From positions 1-56,230 of IMG/VR virus record IMGVR_UViG_3300023443_000297: DNA of 56,230 nt. One strand, 5' to 3'. The notes below the pieces were generated by a model. It ran no database searches and had not been told where the DNA came from. It saw only the letters and a list, made by a program, of their open reading frames with translations. Every line of letters starts with the position of its first letter. Position 1 is the stretch's first letter. Shown here piece by piece: positions 24,498 to 31,836 of this stretch. A program made the translations under genes and the position numbers. Source of the stretch: a virus.

Positions 24498-24797
24498 TTA
24501 GTTTGGTGGAGATTGGACTTTACGGGCTATTTCCTCAGTGTTGGTGAAGAGGAATATATCTTGGAACCATTGGTAATCCATTTCCTCTATCTCCTCAGGG
24601 AGCTTATGAAGCATCTTGGCAACAGTGAAGATGTTGTACCGCTCAATCCGTTCTCTATCCAGTTCCGTCCTAGGTTCCCATCCTGGGTTGAGTAAAGAAG
24701 CCCAGATTACTCTATCTTCTCTTCCACCGCTATCTGTTGGAACTGCACTCTGAGGGCTAAAGGGAGGAATTCTTGTATTATCTCCCAGATAGCCCAA
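24498..24797 (-). CDS. Downstream frame of the tail chaperone pair (T-like part)
   Basis: This frame has no good start of its own (first possible codon TTG at 24797) and overlaps the upstream gene by 91 bases. It is therefore expected to be translated mainly by frameshifting. It is acidic and helical, ending near the tape measure start. Confidence 0.75.
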   Translation of the reverse strand: MGYLGDNTRIPPFSPQSAVPTDSGGREDRVIWASLLNPGWEPRTELDRERIERYNIFTVAKMLHKLPEEIEEMDYQWFQDIFLFTNTEEIARKVQSPPN

Positions 24798-25060
24798 GCG
24801 ATACCTAGGTCAAGGTCAGCTATGTTCTCCTCACTGATCCCCGCTACTTCATCAGTATCATCATCGTTAAGGAATGACCAGCCCTTGATTGCCCTGAACA
24901 GAACACCGGCGATTGGTGCGTCACTGTCACCTATATCCATCACCATCTTGACAGTGACCCCAGTGGATATTTCCACCCATTCCTCGCGATCCAGTACCGG
25001 GTAATCATCGGGGGATAAGATGACTTTGGTTATACTCCGCTTACTTACAAACGCGCTCAT
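24498..25060 (-). CDS. Tail assembly chaperone fusion produced by -1 frameshift (about 187 aa)
   Basis: Reading starts at 25060 and shifts -1 at CCCTTTA (24764-24758), joining residues 1-101 of the upstream frame to the downstream frame that ends at 24498. This is the G/GT arrangement conserved in long-tailed phages just ahead of the tape measure. Both the fused and unfused products normally act as chaperones of the tape measure. Confidence 0.82.
24707..25060 (-). CDS. Tail assembly chaperone (G-like, 117 aa)
   Basis: Product without the frameshift. Its position between tail-tube and tape measure genes, acidic helical composition and overlap with a second frame identify it. The slippery site lies at residue 100-101 (Pro-Leu). 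It would be made in excess over the fusion. Confidence 0.82.
   Translation of the reverse strand: MSAFVSKRSITKVILSPDDYPVLDREEWVEISTGVTVKMVMDIGDSDAPIAGVLFRAIKGWSFLNDDDTDEVAGISEENIADLDLGIAWAIWEIIQEFLPLALRVQFQQIAVEEKIE
24758..24764 (-). promoter_or_regulatory. Slippery heptamer CCCTTTA for -1 ribosomal frameshift
   Basis: On the minus strand the zero-frame codons are CTC CCT TTA. The X XXY YYZ heptamer allows CCT/TTA to re-pair as CCC/TTT. It lies within the overlap of the two chaperone frames and the frame relation is exactly -1. Confidence 0.85.
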
Positions 25061-25103
25061 GGTAGCTATCAGCTCCTTTTGCGTTCTTGTGCTTAGTGAT
25101 GAC

Positions 25104-25583
25104 CTAGTGGGTGCCTATAGTAACATCGCCATCCACCTGAAGATTAGCATCCATTAGCACCATCTCACCTAGTCTTGCTCTTTCTGTTAGTGCAGTTATA
25201 AAGCACTCTCCAGTGAATTTGCGTTTGCCTGATCCAGTGGAGTCAGGTGAGAATTCGAAGGATCTGGTTTTGGTTGAGGTAGCAGCAGTTGATAGGTCCC
25301 CGAACCACTCCTCTAGGGCAAAGGGGAATCCTTCACCACTGGATGACTTATCCGAATTCCACATCAGATTTATGGCCACCTGAGCATTCTTCATAGTGTC
25401 GTTAAAGAACTTACGCCCTGTGTCCGCTAATGAAGTGATCTCAGCTTGCTCTATCTCACCTGGAAGGCCTTCTATACCAGTCACGTAAGCCGATATATCC
25501 TGTAATGACAGTAAGTGATTACTGGAGCCAGACGGTATATCAAATTTGATTACCGAAGCCTTGGAGTGCTGAAAACCAGCCAT
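25104..25583 (-). CDS. Tail tube (major tail) protein, paralogue 1 (159 aa)
   Basis: Shares the start MAGFQHSK, the YVTGIEGLPGE segment, GECFIT/GECWLT and the ending VDGDVTIG/VDGAPTIT with the gene at 25730-26164. Beta-rich composition, size and location between the terminator-like protein and tail chaperones fit the tail tube subunit. Two paralogues may both enter the tube or one may cap it. Confidence 0.8.
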   Translation of the reverse strand: MAGFQHSKASVIKFDIPSGSSNHLLSLQDISAYVTGIEGLPGEIEQAEITSLADTGRKFFNDTMKNAQVAINLMWNSDKSSSGEGFPFALEEWFGDLSTAATSTKTRSFEFSPDSTGSGKRKFTGECFITALTERARLGEMVLMDANLQVDGDVTIGTH

Positions 25584-25599
25584 TAGTGGGACCTCCTGT

Positions 25600-25719
25600 T
25601 TATGGTAGGTTTAACCAGAGTCTGTATACAAACTCAAGGGTAAAGGTAGAACAGCAGGGGAGTCGAATACCAAGCTCTGAAATGAAATCTACAAAGTCAG
25701 CCGAATCCTCACTGTCCAT
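25600..25719 (-). CDS. Hypothetical 39-residue peptide between tail-tube paralogues
   Basis: ATG at 25719, TAA at 25600, encoding MDSEDSADFVDFISELGIRL and 19 more residues. It fills most of the 146-base gap between the paralogues, but its ribosome site is weak. It may instead be a remnant from the tube duplication. Confidence 0.4.
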   Translation of the reverse strand: MDSEDSADFVDFISELGIRLPCCSTFTLEFVYRLWLNLP

Positions 25720-25729
25720 GTCGTGTCTT

Positions 25730-26164
25730 TTAAGTAATAGTTGGAGCGCCATCTACTTGGAACTCAGCCCTACCTGCTACTGCCTCGCCTACTCTAGACG
25801 TAATTGGCATAGAGGTTAGCCAGCACTCACCGCTGATGGACCGTATACCACCTACAGAGGATTGGCCGTCTGGATAGAACTCGAAGGACTTGGTAGCGGT
25901 GGAGCCGAATATACCTAGGGCAAGATCAGTGAATCCTCCGCTTGAGGACGCATCTGAGTTGTACATGAAATCCAGGGTGAATGTAGCATTCTTCAAGCCG
26001 GGTATGAACTTGTGCCCGGCATCCCCAAACGCAGAGATATCAGATAGTTCCTGCTCGCCGGGTAGGCCCTCAACTCCAGTCACGTATGCTGTGACCTTTC
26101 GTATAGTACCGGCACTATCATCTATGTTGAACCTAGAATTTTTGGAGTGCTGAAAACCAGCCAT
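25730..26164 (-). CDS. Tail tube (major tail) protein, paralogue 2 (144 aa)
   Basis: Closely similar in layout to the protein at 25104-25583: identical first eight residues, shared YVTGVEGLPGE, MYNSD/MWNSD, SFEF and GECWLT positions. Probably the product of gene duplication in the tail-tube locus. Strong ribosome site context (AGGAGG-like before the start). Confidence 0.8.
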   Translation of the reverse strand: MAGFQHSKNSRFNIDDSAGTIRKVTAYVTGVEGLPGEQELSDISAFGDAGHKFIPGLKNATFTLDFMYNSDASSSGGFTDLALGIFGSTATKSFEFYPDGQSSVGGIRSISGECWLTSMPITSRVGEAVAGRAEFQVDGAPTIT

Positions 26165-26176
26165 TGGTCTATCCTC

Positions 26177-26602
26177 CTAAATGGATTTGATTATGCCAAA
26201 GGTAAACTGACAGGAGTATTCCCAAGGTCCCATGCCATCCCTATCACGCTCCACCTGGCCAGAGCTTATTAGGGTAGTCACGTCTACTTTGGATCCCAAG
26301 GTGTCATCTGTTCTGAGACCCCTTTTGATACTCTCAGTGCCTGTCGGTGAGCGGTACTTATCCATCTCATTCCATACCTCTCTGGAATTAGCGCCAAAGA
26401 GATACAAGGTGGCATGGACGTTGAACCTGAGACTATTACCGCTAAGGTCGAGATTATGGTACTCAATCGGATCATGCTCAATCACTAAGGCTGGCTTGCT
26501 TTGCACTCCCTCATCTGGAGGGTAGGTATAGACTGTGATGCCCGGGTTTGCTGTTTCTAGGATCGATTTCAAACCGTCACGTATGTCGCTGAGATCAGAC
26601 AT
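26177..26602 (-). CDS. Putative tail terminator/completion protein (141 aa)
   Basis: Begins with SDLSDIRDGLKSILETANPGITVYTYPPDE, the style of phage gpU-like or Gp17-like proteins that cap the tail tube (short helix then beta strands). It lies between the gp10-like protein and the tail tube genes, the standard place. Confidence 0.7.
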   Translation of the reverse strand: MSDLSDIRDGLKSILETANPGITVYTYPPDEGVQSKPALVIEHDPIEYHNLDLSGNSLRFNVHATLYLFGANSREVWNEMDKYRSPTGTESIKRGLRTDDTLGSKVDVTTLISSGQVERDRDGMGPWEYSCQFTFGIIKSI

Positions 26603-26654
26603 TAGGGTAAGTCTCTCGCCTTACAAGAACTCATCTCCCTCTCCTTACTGTCGG

Positions 26655-27131
26655 TTACCTGCGTTTCCAAACGGATTCAATTTCTTTGGCAGCGGAGTTA
26701 AGTCGTGCTTGGAAGAACGGTCTAGTAGCCTGCATGCCATCCCTTAGCATGTGGTCGCCTTTGGTACCTCGTCTTGAGATTGCCCTAGCTATTAGGAAGG
26801 CTCCTCCTTTGCCGAAACCATGACGCCTAGCCCAGGGTTGCAGTGCCGATATCGGGGGGAAGTGAGGTGCAGAGCCGAATTCGAGAGGTAGGATATATTC
26901 CAGCCTACTGGATATCTTGGCCCACTTCGGTATCCTACCCCTATCCACACTGGTCTCCCAGCTTCCCCTAGCACGGCCTGTGTCTACACGGGTTCTCTCT
27001 TGTGTCTGTCCTTTGGCATACTCAATAGATTGACTTAAGGCCCTGCGTAATGGTCTGCCGAACAGATTGGGATCGCTGAGTTTGCGCCTCCATCGGTCTA
27101 GATTCTTAATTTCAAATCCGGTCTCAGCCAT
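26655..27131 (-). CDS. HK97 gp10-like neck/tail completion protein (158 aa)
   Basis: Basic protein with an AKGQTQERTRVDTGRARGSW segment, the conserved RVDTGRLRGS-like motif of the HK97 gp10 family, and FGSAPHFPP further on. It acts at the head-tail junction or in tail completion. The ATG at 27131 is preferred over a TTG at 27155 because it follows the stop of the small membrane peptide by 2 bases. Confidence 0.8.
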   Translation of the reverse strand: MAETGFEIKNLDRWRRKLSDPNLFGRPLRRALSQSIEYAKGQTQERTRVDTGRARGSWETSVDRGRIPKWAKISSRLEYILPLEFGSAPHFPPISALQPWARRHGFGKGGAFLIARAISRRGTKGDHMLRDGMQATRPFFQARLNSAAKEIESVWKRR

Positions 27132-27133
27132 TA

Positions 27134-27256
27134 CTATAGCCCTAGAGAACCGCAATCAAAACGCGGGGCTAAATACCAAGCTGCCCCAGCAGTGATCGCT
27201 AATAGTATAGTACCAGCCAATACCGTGCCAATCAAAGTCCAAATCCAGCCCTTCAT
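27134..27256 (-). CDS. Single-span membrane peptide (40 aa)
   Basis: ATG at 27256, TAG at 27134. The sequence begins MKGWIWTLIGTVLAGTILLA, a clear transmembrane helix with a positive N-terminus, followed by a short tail. Overlaps the preceding 29-residue peptide by ATGA. Role unknown; small membrane proteins of this kind can be holin-like or affect infection of the membrane. Confidence 0.65.
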   Translation of the reverse strand: MKGWIWTLIGTVLAGTILLAITAGAAWYLAPRFDCGSLGL

Positions 27257-27342
27257 ACTACGTAAACTGCCACAATACACCCGACTACTATTAGGGCAAC
27301 AGCAACTGCCCCGACTCGGAACATAAACTCACTATTAGGCAT
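27253..27342 (-). CDS. Single-span membrane peptide (29 aa)
   Basis: ATG at 27342 inside the end of the upstream gene, TGA at 27253. Residues 10-29 (VGAVAVALIVVGCIVAVYVV) form one hydrophobic span. Tandem with the 40-residue membrane peptide, both coupled, so the two probably act together. Confidence 0.6.
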   Translation of the reverse strand: MPNSEFMFRVGAVAVALIVVGCIVAVYVV

Positions 27343-27544
27343 TGTCGGCTGCTTCCTCTTCCGCTATCATCTGGCCAAGTATATCTATCAGCATACGGTC
27401 AGCGTTGTATAGCTTTTTGAACAGGCTAACCAGCCTAACATAAGACAGGGAATCTACATCGCCACCCCACTCAACCTCGGACAACTGGTCCCTTAGTTGC
27501 ATTATGTCCTTAGCTTCTGAGTCCAAGTCCTCCATAGTAGTCAT
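27335..27544 (-). CDS. Hypothetical acidic helical protein (69 aa)
   Basis: The start at 27544 has GGAGGT 7 bases upstream; an ATG at 27559 is less favoured. Acidic, helical, no Cys. Lies between connector and neck genes, so a minor head-tail factor is possible. Confidence 0.6.
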   Translation of the reverse strand: MTTMEDLDSEAKDIMQLRDQLSEVEWGGDVDSLSYVRLVSLFKKLYNADRMLIDILGQMIAEEEAADNA

Positions 27545-27574
27545 TTCAAGCACCTCCATCCTACCCAGATCGTG

Positions 27575-28447
27575 CTAGGCTACCATCTTGATATAGGGCC
27601 TGATTAGGTCTCTGATATCACGATCCAATCCAGTCACTACCGGACCGACTTGGCCTGTCTCTTGAAATCCTATCTGGTTGGCGAATCCCTGTCCGCGCCT
27701 AGTCCACAGTCTGGAGGTTTGTTCTATAGTGGCCTCAACTATTGGGGATGGATAGATGTAGACCTGTATATCAGTGTCGTTAGTATGGGCAGCTGCTGTA
27801 GTGCCGTTAATTCCTCTGATGACCGTGATATCCCCATCTATAGCAGTAGAGCGATCAGTAACGTACATCTGCTCGGAACCCATCTTGATAGTAGCGCCAA
27901 CCTCAATCTTGGTGGATGGGGCTGCTGAGGTTGAGGTATTTATTCCGGTCTGGGTAGCAGACATCGATGAATTGAGATTTATCCCAACATCATTCAGCCA
28001 TTCCCAGTATCCGAACCTAGCCGCTATCTCATAACGCTTCTGGCCTTTGAGGAATATATCTTGTGATCCGTTTGAACGAAGGTTGACCTCTATAGCTTGG
28101 TAGGGACTAGATCGCTGTACTTCAGCAGTGGGATCAGCATCATAGGGCCAGAGTTCATAATCAGTGGAAGACCAGGTGATATTGTAGGTACCATCGCCAT
28201 TGTCATCCTCCTTTAGTGCAGTGATGGCGACTATATCCCAGTCCGGAAACAGGATGCGGGTCTTGTCGTTACCAGCAAAGTAGCGGGTAGCTGTGATAGA
28301 GTTGAAATGGCGGCGGGTATAGCCGTCAAATTCCACGCTAACTGCTTCAATCAGGCGGCGAAGGCGCAGATCATCTGTAGAGCCAGCGATATTCAAAGCT
28401 CCACGGCTCTTGAAGAAATCCAAGGTGGCATAGGAGAGATTAGGCAT
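27575..28447 (-). CDS. Head-tail connector/adaptor protein (290 aa)
   Basis: The N-terminal half (LIEAVSVEFDGYTRRHF, then TRYFAGNDKTRILFPDW) matches the helical gp6-like adaptor pattern. A central insertion (about 155-235) contains repeated turn-rich beta sequence. It lies upstream of the gp10-like protein. Assignment is from motif style and order. Confidence 0.75.
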   Translation of the reverse strand: MPNLSYATLDFFKSRGALNIAGSTDDLRLRRLIEAVSVEFDGYTRRHFNSITATRYFAGNDKTRILFPDWDIVAITALKEDDNGDGTYNITWSSTDYELWPYDADPTAEVQRSSPYQAIEVNLRSNGSQDIFLKGQKRYEIAARFGYWEWLNDVGINLNSSMSATQTGINTSTSAAPSTKIEVGATIKMGSEQMYVTDRSTAIDGDITVIRGINGTTAAAHTNDTDIQVYIYPSPIVEATIEQTSRLWTRRGQGFANQIGFQETGQVGPVVTGLDRDIRDLIRPYIKMVA

Positions 28448-28453
28448 TATAAC

Positions 28454-28948
28454 TCAGACTTCAACAGCTACACCATCAGGGCTAACTGGGGCAGCTGTAG
28501 ACTCTTTAGACTCTTTAGGCTCTTTAGGCTCTTTAGTTTGCACGTTGTTGCTTAGCCACTCCATCAGGTGTGCCCAATCCGCACTGGCCCACAACCGTAT
28601 TTGCTCAGTAAGTCGAGCTTTCATCCAGTCAAAGTCATTGCGGCTCATTTCCACCCAGTCAAACCCCTCATCATTTGCGTACTGTAACAAACGCACAATG
28701 TCCTTTGATCGGTGTGCTCCCTCCAGATCCTTCACTTCAAAGCGACGGACCGAATGTATCAGAACATCAAGAAGCGCAGAGTCATGCTCGCAGTCTATCT
28801 GAGGGCAAGAACCGGGTTTACAAATGTGAAGCCCTAGGGTTCCCTGATACGCCCACGCCTCACCAACAATATTCAGGAACTCATCAGGGACTGGAATATA
28901 GGATGCCTGCTTTGCAACTGCCGCCTTACTTCGCTTTCCTGTTGGCAC
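28454..28948 (-). CDS. Hypothetical protein with KEP/KES tripeptide repeats (164 aa)
   Basis: No family recognised. Residues 1-130 appear globular with scattered Cys; residues about 138-150 are KEPKEPKESKES encoded by four 9-base tandem units (28501-28536). It lies in the head-tail module. Function unknown. Confidence 0.65.
   Translation of the reverse strand: MPTGKRSKAAVAKQASYIPVPDEFLNIVGEAWAYQGTLGLHICKPGSCPQIDCEHDSALLDVLIHSVRRFEVKDLEGAHRSKDIVRLLQYANDEGFDWVEMSRNDFDWMKARLTEQIRLWASADWAHLMEWLSNNVQTKEPKEPKESKESTAAPVSPDGVAVEV
28501..28536. repeat. 9-bp tandem repeat (actctttag / gctctttag, 4 copies)
   Basis: Four consecutive 9-base units encode the KEP/KES repeats of the gene at 28454-28948. 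Confidence 0.9.
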
Positions 28949-28951
28949 GGT

Positions 28952-29176
28952 TTACTCCTCCTTTGCAAATTTCAAGTTGATTTTATCAGAGGAAGCACTG
29001 AACGACATATTCCCAACTTTAATAGGTATCGGCTCAGCCACCATTGTAAGACTGAAACGCTCCCCCACAAGTGTTTCAAGGATAATTTTCTTATCCCCTA
29101 CTTCAATAACTTTAGCCCCGACTAGGGCATCCCGTGCATCCTCCAAGGTCTTTATGGCGTCAAAGTTGCGTAGCAT
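28952..29176 (-). CDS. Hypothetical protein (74 aa)
   Basis: The ATG at 29176 has AGAGGGG 6 bases upstream and follows the stop of the preceding gene; a longer form from 29203 is possible. Beta-rich in the middle (VIEVGDKKIILETLVGERF). Unrecognised. Confidence 0.6.
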   Translation of the reverse strand: MLRNFDAIKTLEDARDALVGAKVIEVGDKKIILETLVGERFSLTMVAEPIPIKVGNMSFSASSDKINLKFAKEE

Positions 29177-29186
29177 GTTACCCCTC

Positions 29187-29459
29187 TTATCTACTGTCAT
29201 CAACAGTTGGGGGGACTCTTACATCCTCTAGACCTGACACTGGTCCAGTTTCTATCAGGTATCCCAGGGTATTATTCACAAGCAGCTTATGCTGCCAGGC
29301 GATAATATCGTCGTTGGTGGCTGCTCGTGGCTCGTCTTGGGCATCTAATAGGGATGTGCCCGCCGTAAGAGCATCCCTGTGGTTGGTTAGCTCACGTTCG
29401 GTTACGGTAATCCCAGCGCGTCCGAAAGTGGTTATCATTTGTGCATCCGTGGTTGGCAT
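29187..29459 (-). CDS. Hypothetical protein (90 aa)
   Basis: Starts by TAATG overlap with the small gene upstream. Mostly helical, no distinctive motifs. Located just downstream of the fibre gene in transcription order. Confidence 0.6.
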   Translation of the reverse strand: MPTTDAQMITTFGRAGITVTERELTNHRDALTAGTSLLDAQDEPRAATNDDIIAWQHKLLVNNTLGYLIETGPVSGLEDVRVPPTVDDSR

Positions 29460-29629
29460 TATCTACCCTCTAAAAGGTTATTTTTCCTGATACGTATACA
29501 TACCCGACCAAACCAGTTCGGTAGCCTGCATACCTTATGCCCACACCACCAAAAATGTGTTTTATTACCTAGATCCCCTGCTTCGAAAGTATATCCAGTG
29601 TCCCCTTTCCCGAAAGTAAGATCCACCAT
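29459..29629 (-). CDS. Hypothetical basic 56-residue protein
   Basis: ATG at 29629, TAA at 29459, coupled at both ends by TAATG overlaps with the fibre gene and the next gene. Contains WWCGHKVCRLP and a basic end (RIRKNNLLEGR). GGAGGGAAGATA before its ATG comes from the fibre's last codons. Context makes it very likely real; function unknown. Confidence 0.7.
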   Translation of the reverse strand: MVDLTFGKGDTGYTFEAGDLGNKTHFWWCGHKVCRLPNWFGRVCIRIRKNNLLEGR

Positions 29630-31188
29630 TATCTTCCCTCCAATACAGCTACCCGCTCCCGCAGGTCAGCGTTTTCTTGTTTTAGTTCCTCTAGTTCATT
29701 ATCCACAGCCTTGAATCCAAGAACCATATAACCCAGGGTGTTTACCGGACTCACCATGCTTCCCTCGTGGTGCATGGCCCAGGGAGCTTCATCAGCCATC
29801 ACCCCAACGTATTCTGTTAGGAAGTCACCCGTTCCTCGCATCCCTTCTGCGTAGTTAAACCGGTACACCGGAGTATCAAGAATCTGGTCTAGCGCATCAT
29901 GTGGAATACCCCACTCACCGTGGATAATTTTGTTTTCACGCCGAGATGCTGCAGAGGCCCAAATTACTACGGCACCGGCTCCAGCAGACTCTAGTTGTTC
30001 TCCAGCAGCCCCTTCAGTTGGGGTGGCCTCAGCAAAAATAGAGCTGGTAAGCAAAAGAGGTCCATCAATCTCTGCCGCGAGATTTCTGGTGGCGGTTACT
30101 TCCGCGTCTGAAACATCAGCGGCTGCAACATAAAAAGTACTTAGTTGGGTAATGATTACGGCAGAGTCGCTGGCTACTACTGGAGCAAGGATTCTAAGTC
30201 CTAATCCGTCAATCGGGGTGGTAATGTTAACCCCACCATTAAAGTTGTGAGTCCGAGCCTGGACCCCAATCATATGAGCTGATGTGGTGGCGTCTGACGT
30301 GACTGTCATGTCTGGGGCATCGAATAGGGCTACGGTTAGATTATCTGTAGTGGTAGCCCCATCCATTCGCAATATCGCAAAGTTGCCAGCAAATAACCCC
30401 AGAATATTGGTGTTTACACGCCCCATTCCGGTGTCAGGGTCGCCCCTAAATGTGTACGCTACCGTCCCACCTATTTGAGCTAGCTGAGGCCCTTGAGATG
30501 AAAGTGATCTAAATGAGGTAGTTGTAAATTCCCAGTCATTATCTCCTGCTATAGCAATAGATAACACGTTGCCCGCACTCGAATAAATCCCATCAGTTCC
30601 AGTCCCAAATGCAAATGTCGGCGTAGCAGAATCGTTCTCCTGGGGCAGGGTCAGCTTGCTGCCAGTGACAGGAGCGATGCCGATCCCCACCTCCTGAGCG
30701 TTGTTGATGGTCATGGCAGTGGTAAGGTCATCAGCAGAAGCACCAGCAGCAGTAGAGAACACCATGTCGCCACCAATACTACTCCCAGTGGGGGAACTAT
30801 CATCTACTGTTACTTGAATCCGCGCAACAACAGTCCCAAAATTGTCCCCATCAGCCCCTACCCACTGGATATTTCCAAGAACATCGTTGTCCTCCACAAT
30901 CGCAAAATCGCCAATTGTAGTCCCTCTACTCTTACCGAAGATAAAATTGGGACCATCGGCACTGTCGCCCCATCTAGCAAAAAGCTGAGAAGAATCATTA
31001 CCTCCTGTTCCATGAATCTGAAACTCACCTGTTGTGGCACCTATAGCTGCTATCTGCGCCGTATGCCCGATGACCACCCCAAAACCATCGCCAATAAAGA
31101 CATCAGCATTGAAGGTCTGATCAGCGGTCCAGGTATTTGCACTCCCTAAGGAAACACCACCCGATATTAGTCTAATGCTGTTTTCCAT
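29629..31188 (-). CDS. Tail fibre/spike with C-terminal S74 intramolecular chaperone (519 aa)
   Basis: Residues 1-410 are Gly/Ala/Thr-rich with repeated beta-strand spacing typical of trimeric fibres. The C-terminal 110 residues (FRYNYAEG-like region, YVGVMADEAPWAMHHEGSMV, LGYMVLGFKAVDNELEELKQ) match the Peptidase_S74 chaperone domain, which folds the trimer and may be self-cleaved, ending in a coiled coil. It probably binds the host receptor. Its place between head and neck genes, away from the tail tip, is unusual and could also mean a head fibre. Confidence 0.85.
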   Translation of the reverse strand: MENSIRLISGGVSLGSANTWTADQTFNADVFIGDGFGVVIGHTAQIAAIGATTGEFQIHGTGGNDSSQLFARWGDSADGPNFIFGKSRGTTIGDFAIVEDNDVLGNIQWVGADGDNFGTVVARIQVTVDDSSPTGSSIGGDMVFSTAAGASADDLTTAMTINNAQEVGIGIAPVTGSKLTLPQENDSATPTFAFGTGTDGIYSSAGNVLSIAIAGDNDWEFTTTSFRSLSSQGPQLAQIGGTVAYTFRGDPDTGMGRVNTNILGLFAGNFAILRMDGATTTDNLTVALFDAPDMTVTSDATTSAHMIGVQARTHNFNGGVNITTPIDGLGLRILAPVVASDSAVIITQLSTFYVAAADVSDAEVTATRNLAAEIDGPLLLTSSIFAEATPTEGAAGEQLESAGAGAVVIWASAASRRENKIIHGEWGIPHDALDQILDTPVYRFNYAEGMRGTGDFLTEYVGVMADEAPWAMHHEGSMVSPVNTLGYMVLGFKAVDNELEELKQENADLRERVAVLEGR

Positions 31189-31201
31189 ACTAGCTACTAA
31201 C

Positions 31202-31528
31202 CTAAGCCTTTATTGCGTAGAAATCCACCCCATCACTGGACGCACCACCGTTGATAAAGAAACTGCTAAGTCTGACTGGAACTATACTACCGGGGCCGTA
31301 TTCTAACCCCTTTCCTGCATCAAACCCTCGTACCTGTGACGACGCAACAATTTCGCTGCTGCCTATTAGAATCTGGCTGCTATTGTCATCCATAGCCACA
31401 ATAGCTATAGACTTAATTCTCACAGAACTGCTGCTGGGTCCCGTATCTAAGGAGATAACGGTACCAGAGGTGCCAATCAGTTGATAACCGTGGATAAGCC
31501 CTGGATGTTTAGTATTGAAGGCTCCCAT
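31202..31528 (-). CDS. Hypothetical virion-associated protein (108 aa)
   Basis: Ser/Gly-rich with beta-like strands (RIKSIAIVAMDDNSSQILIG), resembling small capsid-decoration or fibre-base proteins. It lies immediately before the fibre gene. No definite family. Confidence 0.6.
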   Translation of the reverse strand: MGAFNTKHPGLIHGYQLIGTSGTVISLDTGPSSSSVRIKSIAIVAMDDNSSQILIGSSEIVASSQVRGFDAGKGLEYGPGSIVPVRLSSFFINGGASSDGVDFYAIKA

Positions 31529-31533
31529 ACTAG

Positions 31534-31836
31534 CTAGCTCCTTCTGTTACGCCTGGGCCGGGGTTGAGCCACTCCAGTCTGATAATCTTCCTCTCCAGAC
31601 TCCCCAGACTCCCCAGACTGCATATCAGATGTCAGGTGCTCTCCTGAGTCCGATACCCCCTCCTCTAGGTCAGAGAGATTGGGGTCAGTGAATTTGCTAG
31701 GGTGCAGCCTGCGAACCAACCTAGCTACTCCATCGGGAACATCTAGAGTCTCACCAGGGTCCCATAAATATCGGCTACCGCCTGACCCGGGTTCTTGATA
31801 CCGATGGGGTGCATTACTGTAATTAGTTACTAGCAT
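31534..31836 (-). CDS. Hypothetical protein with SGE repeats (100 aa)
   Basis: The start at 31836 has GGAGGA upstream and overlaps the preceding gene; a longer frame to 31908 is rejected. N-terminal half (TNYSNAPHRYQEPG, LWDPGETLDVPDGVARLVRR) resembles small head-completion style proteins; the C-terminal half has acidic SGESGESGE repeats then a basic tail. Function unknown. Confidence 0.6.
   Translation of the reverse strand: MLVTNYSNAPHRYQEPGSGGSRYLWDPGETLDVPDGVARLVRRLHPSKFTDPNLSDLEEGVSDSGEHLTSDMQSGESGESGEEDYQTGVAQPRPRRNRRS
31592..31618. repeat. 9-bp tandem repeat (ccccagact, 3 copies)
   Basis: Three 9-base units, the first with one mismatch, encode the SGE tripeptides of the gene at 31534-31836. 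Confidence 0.88.
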
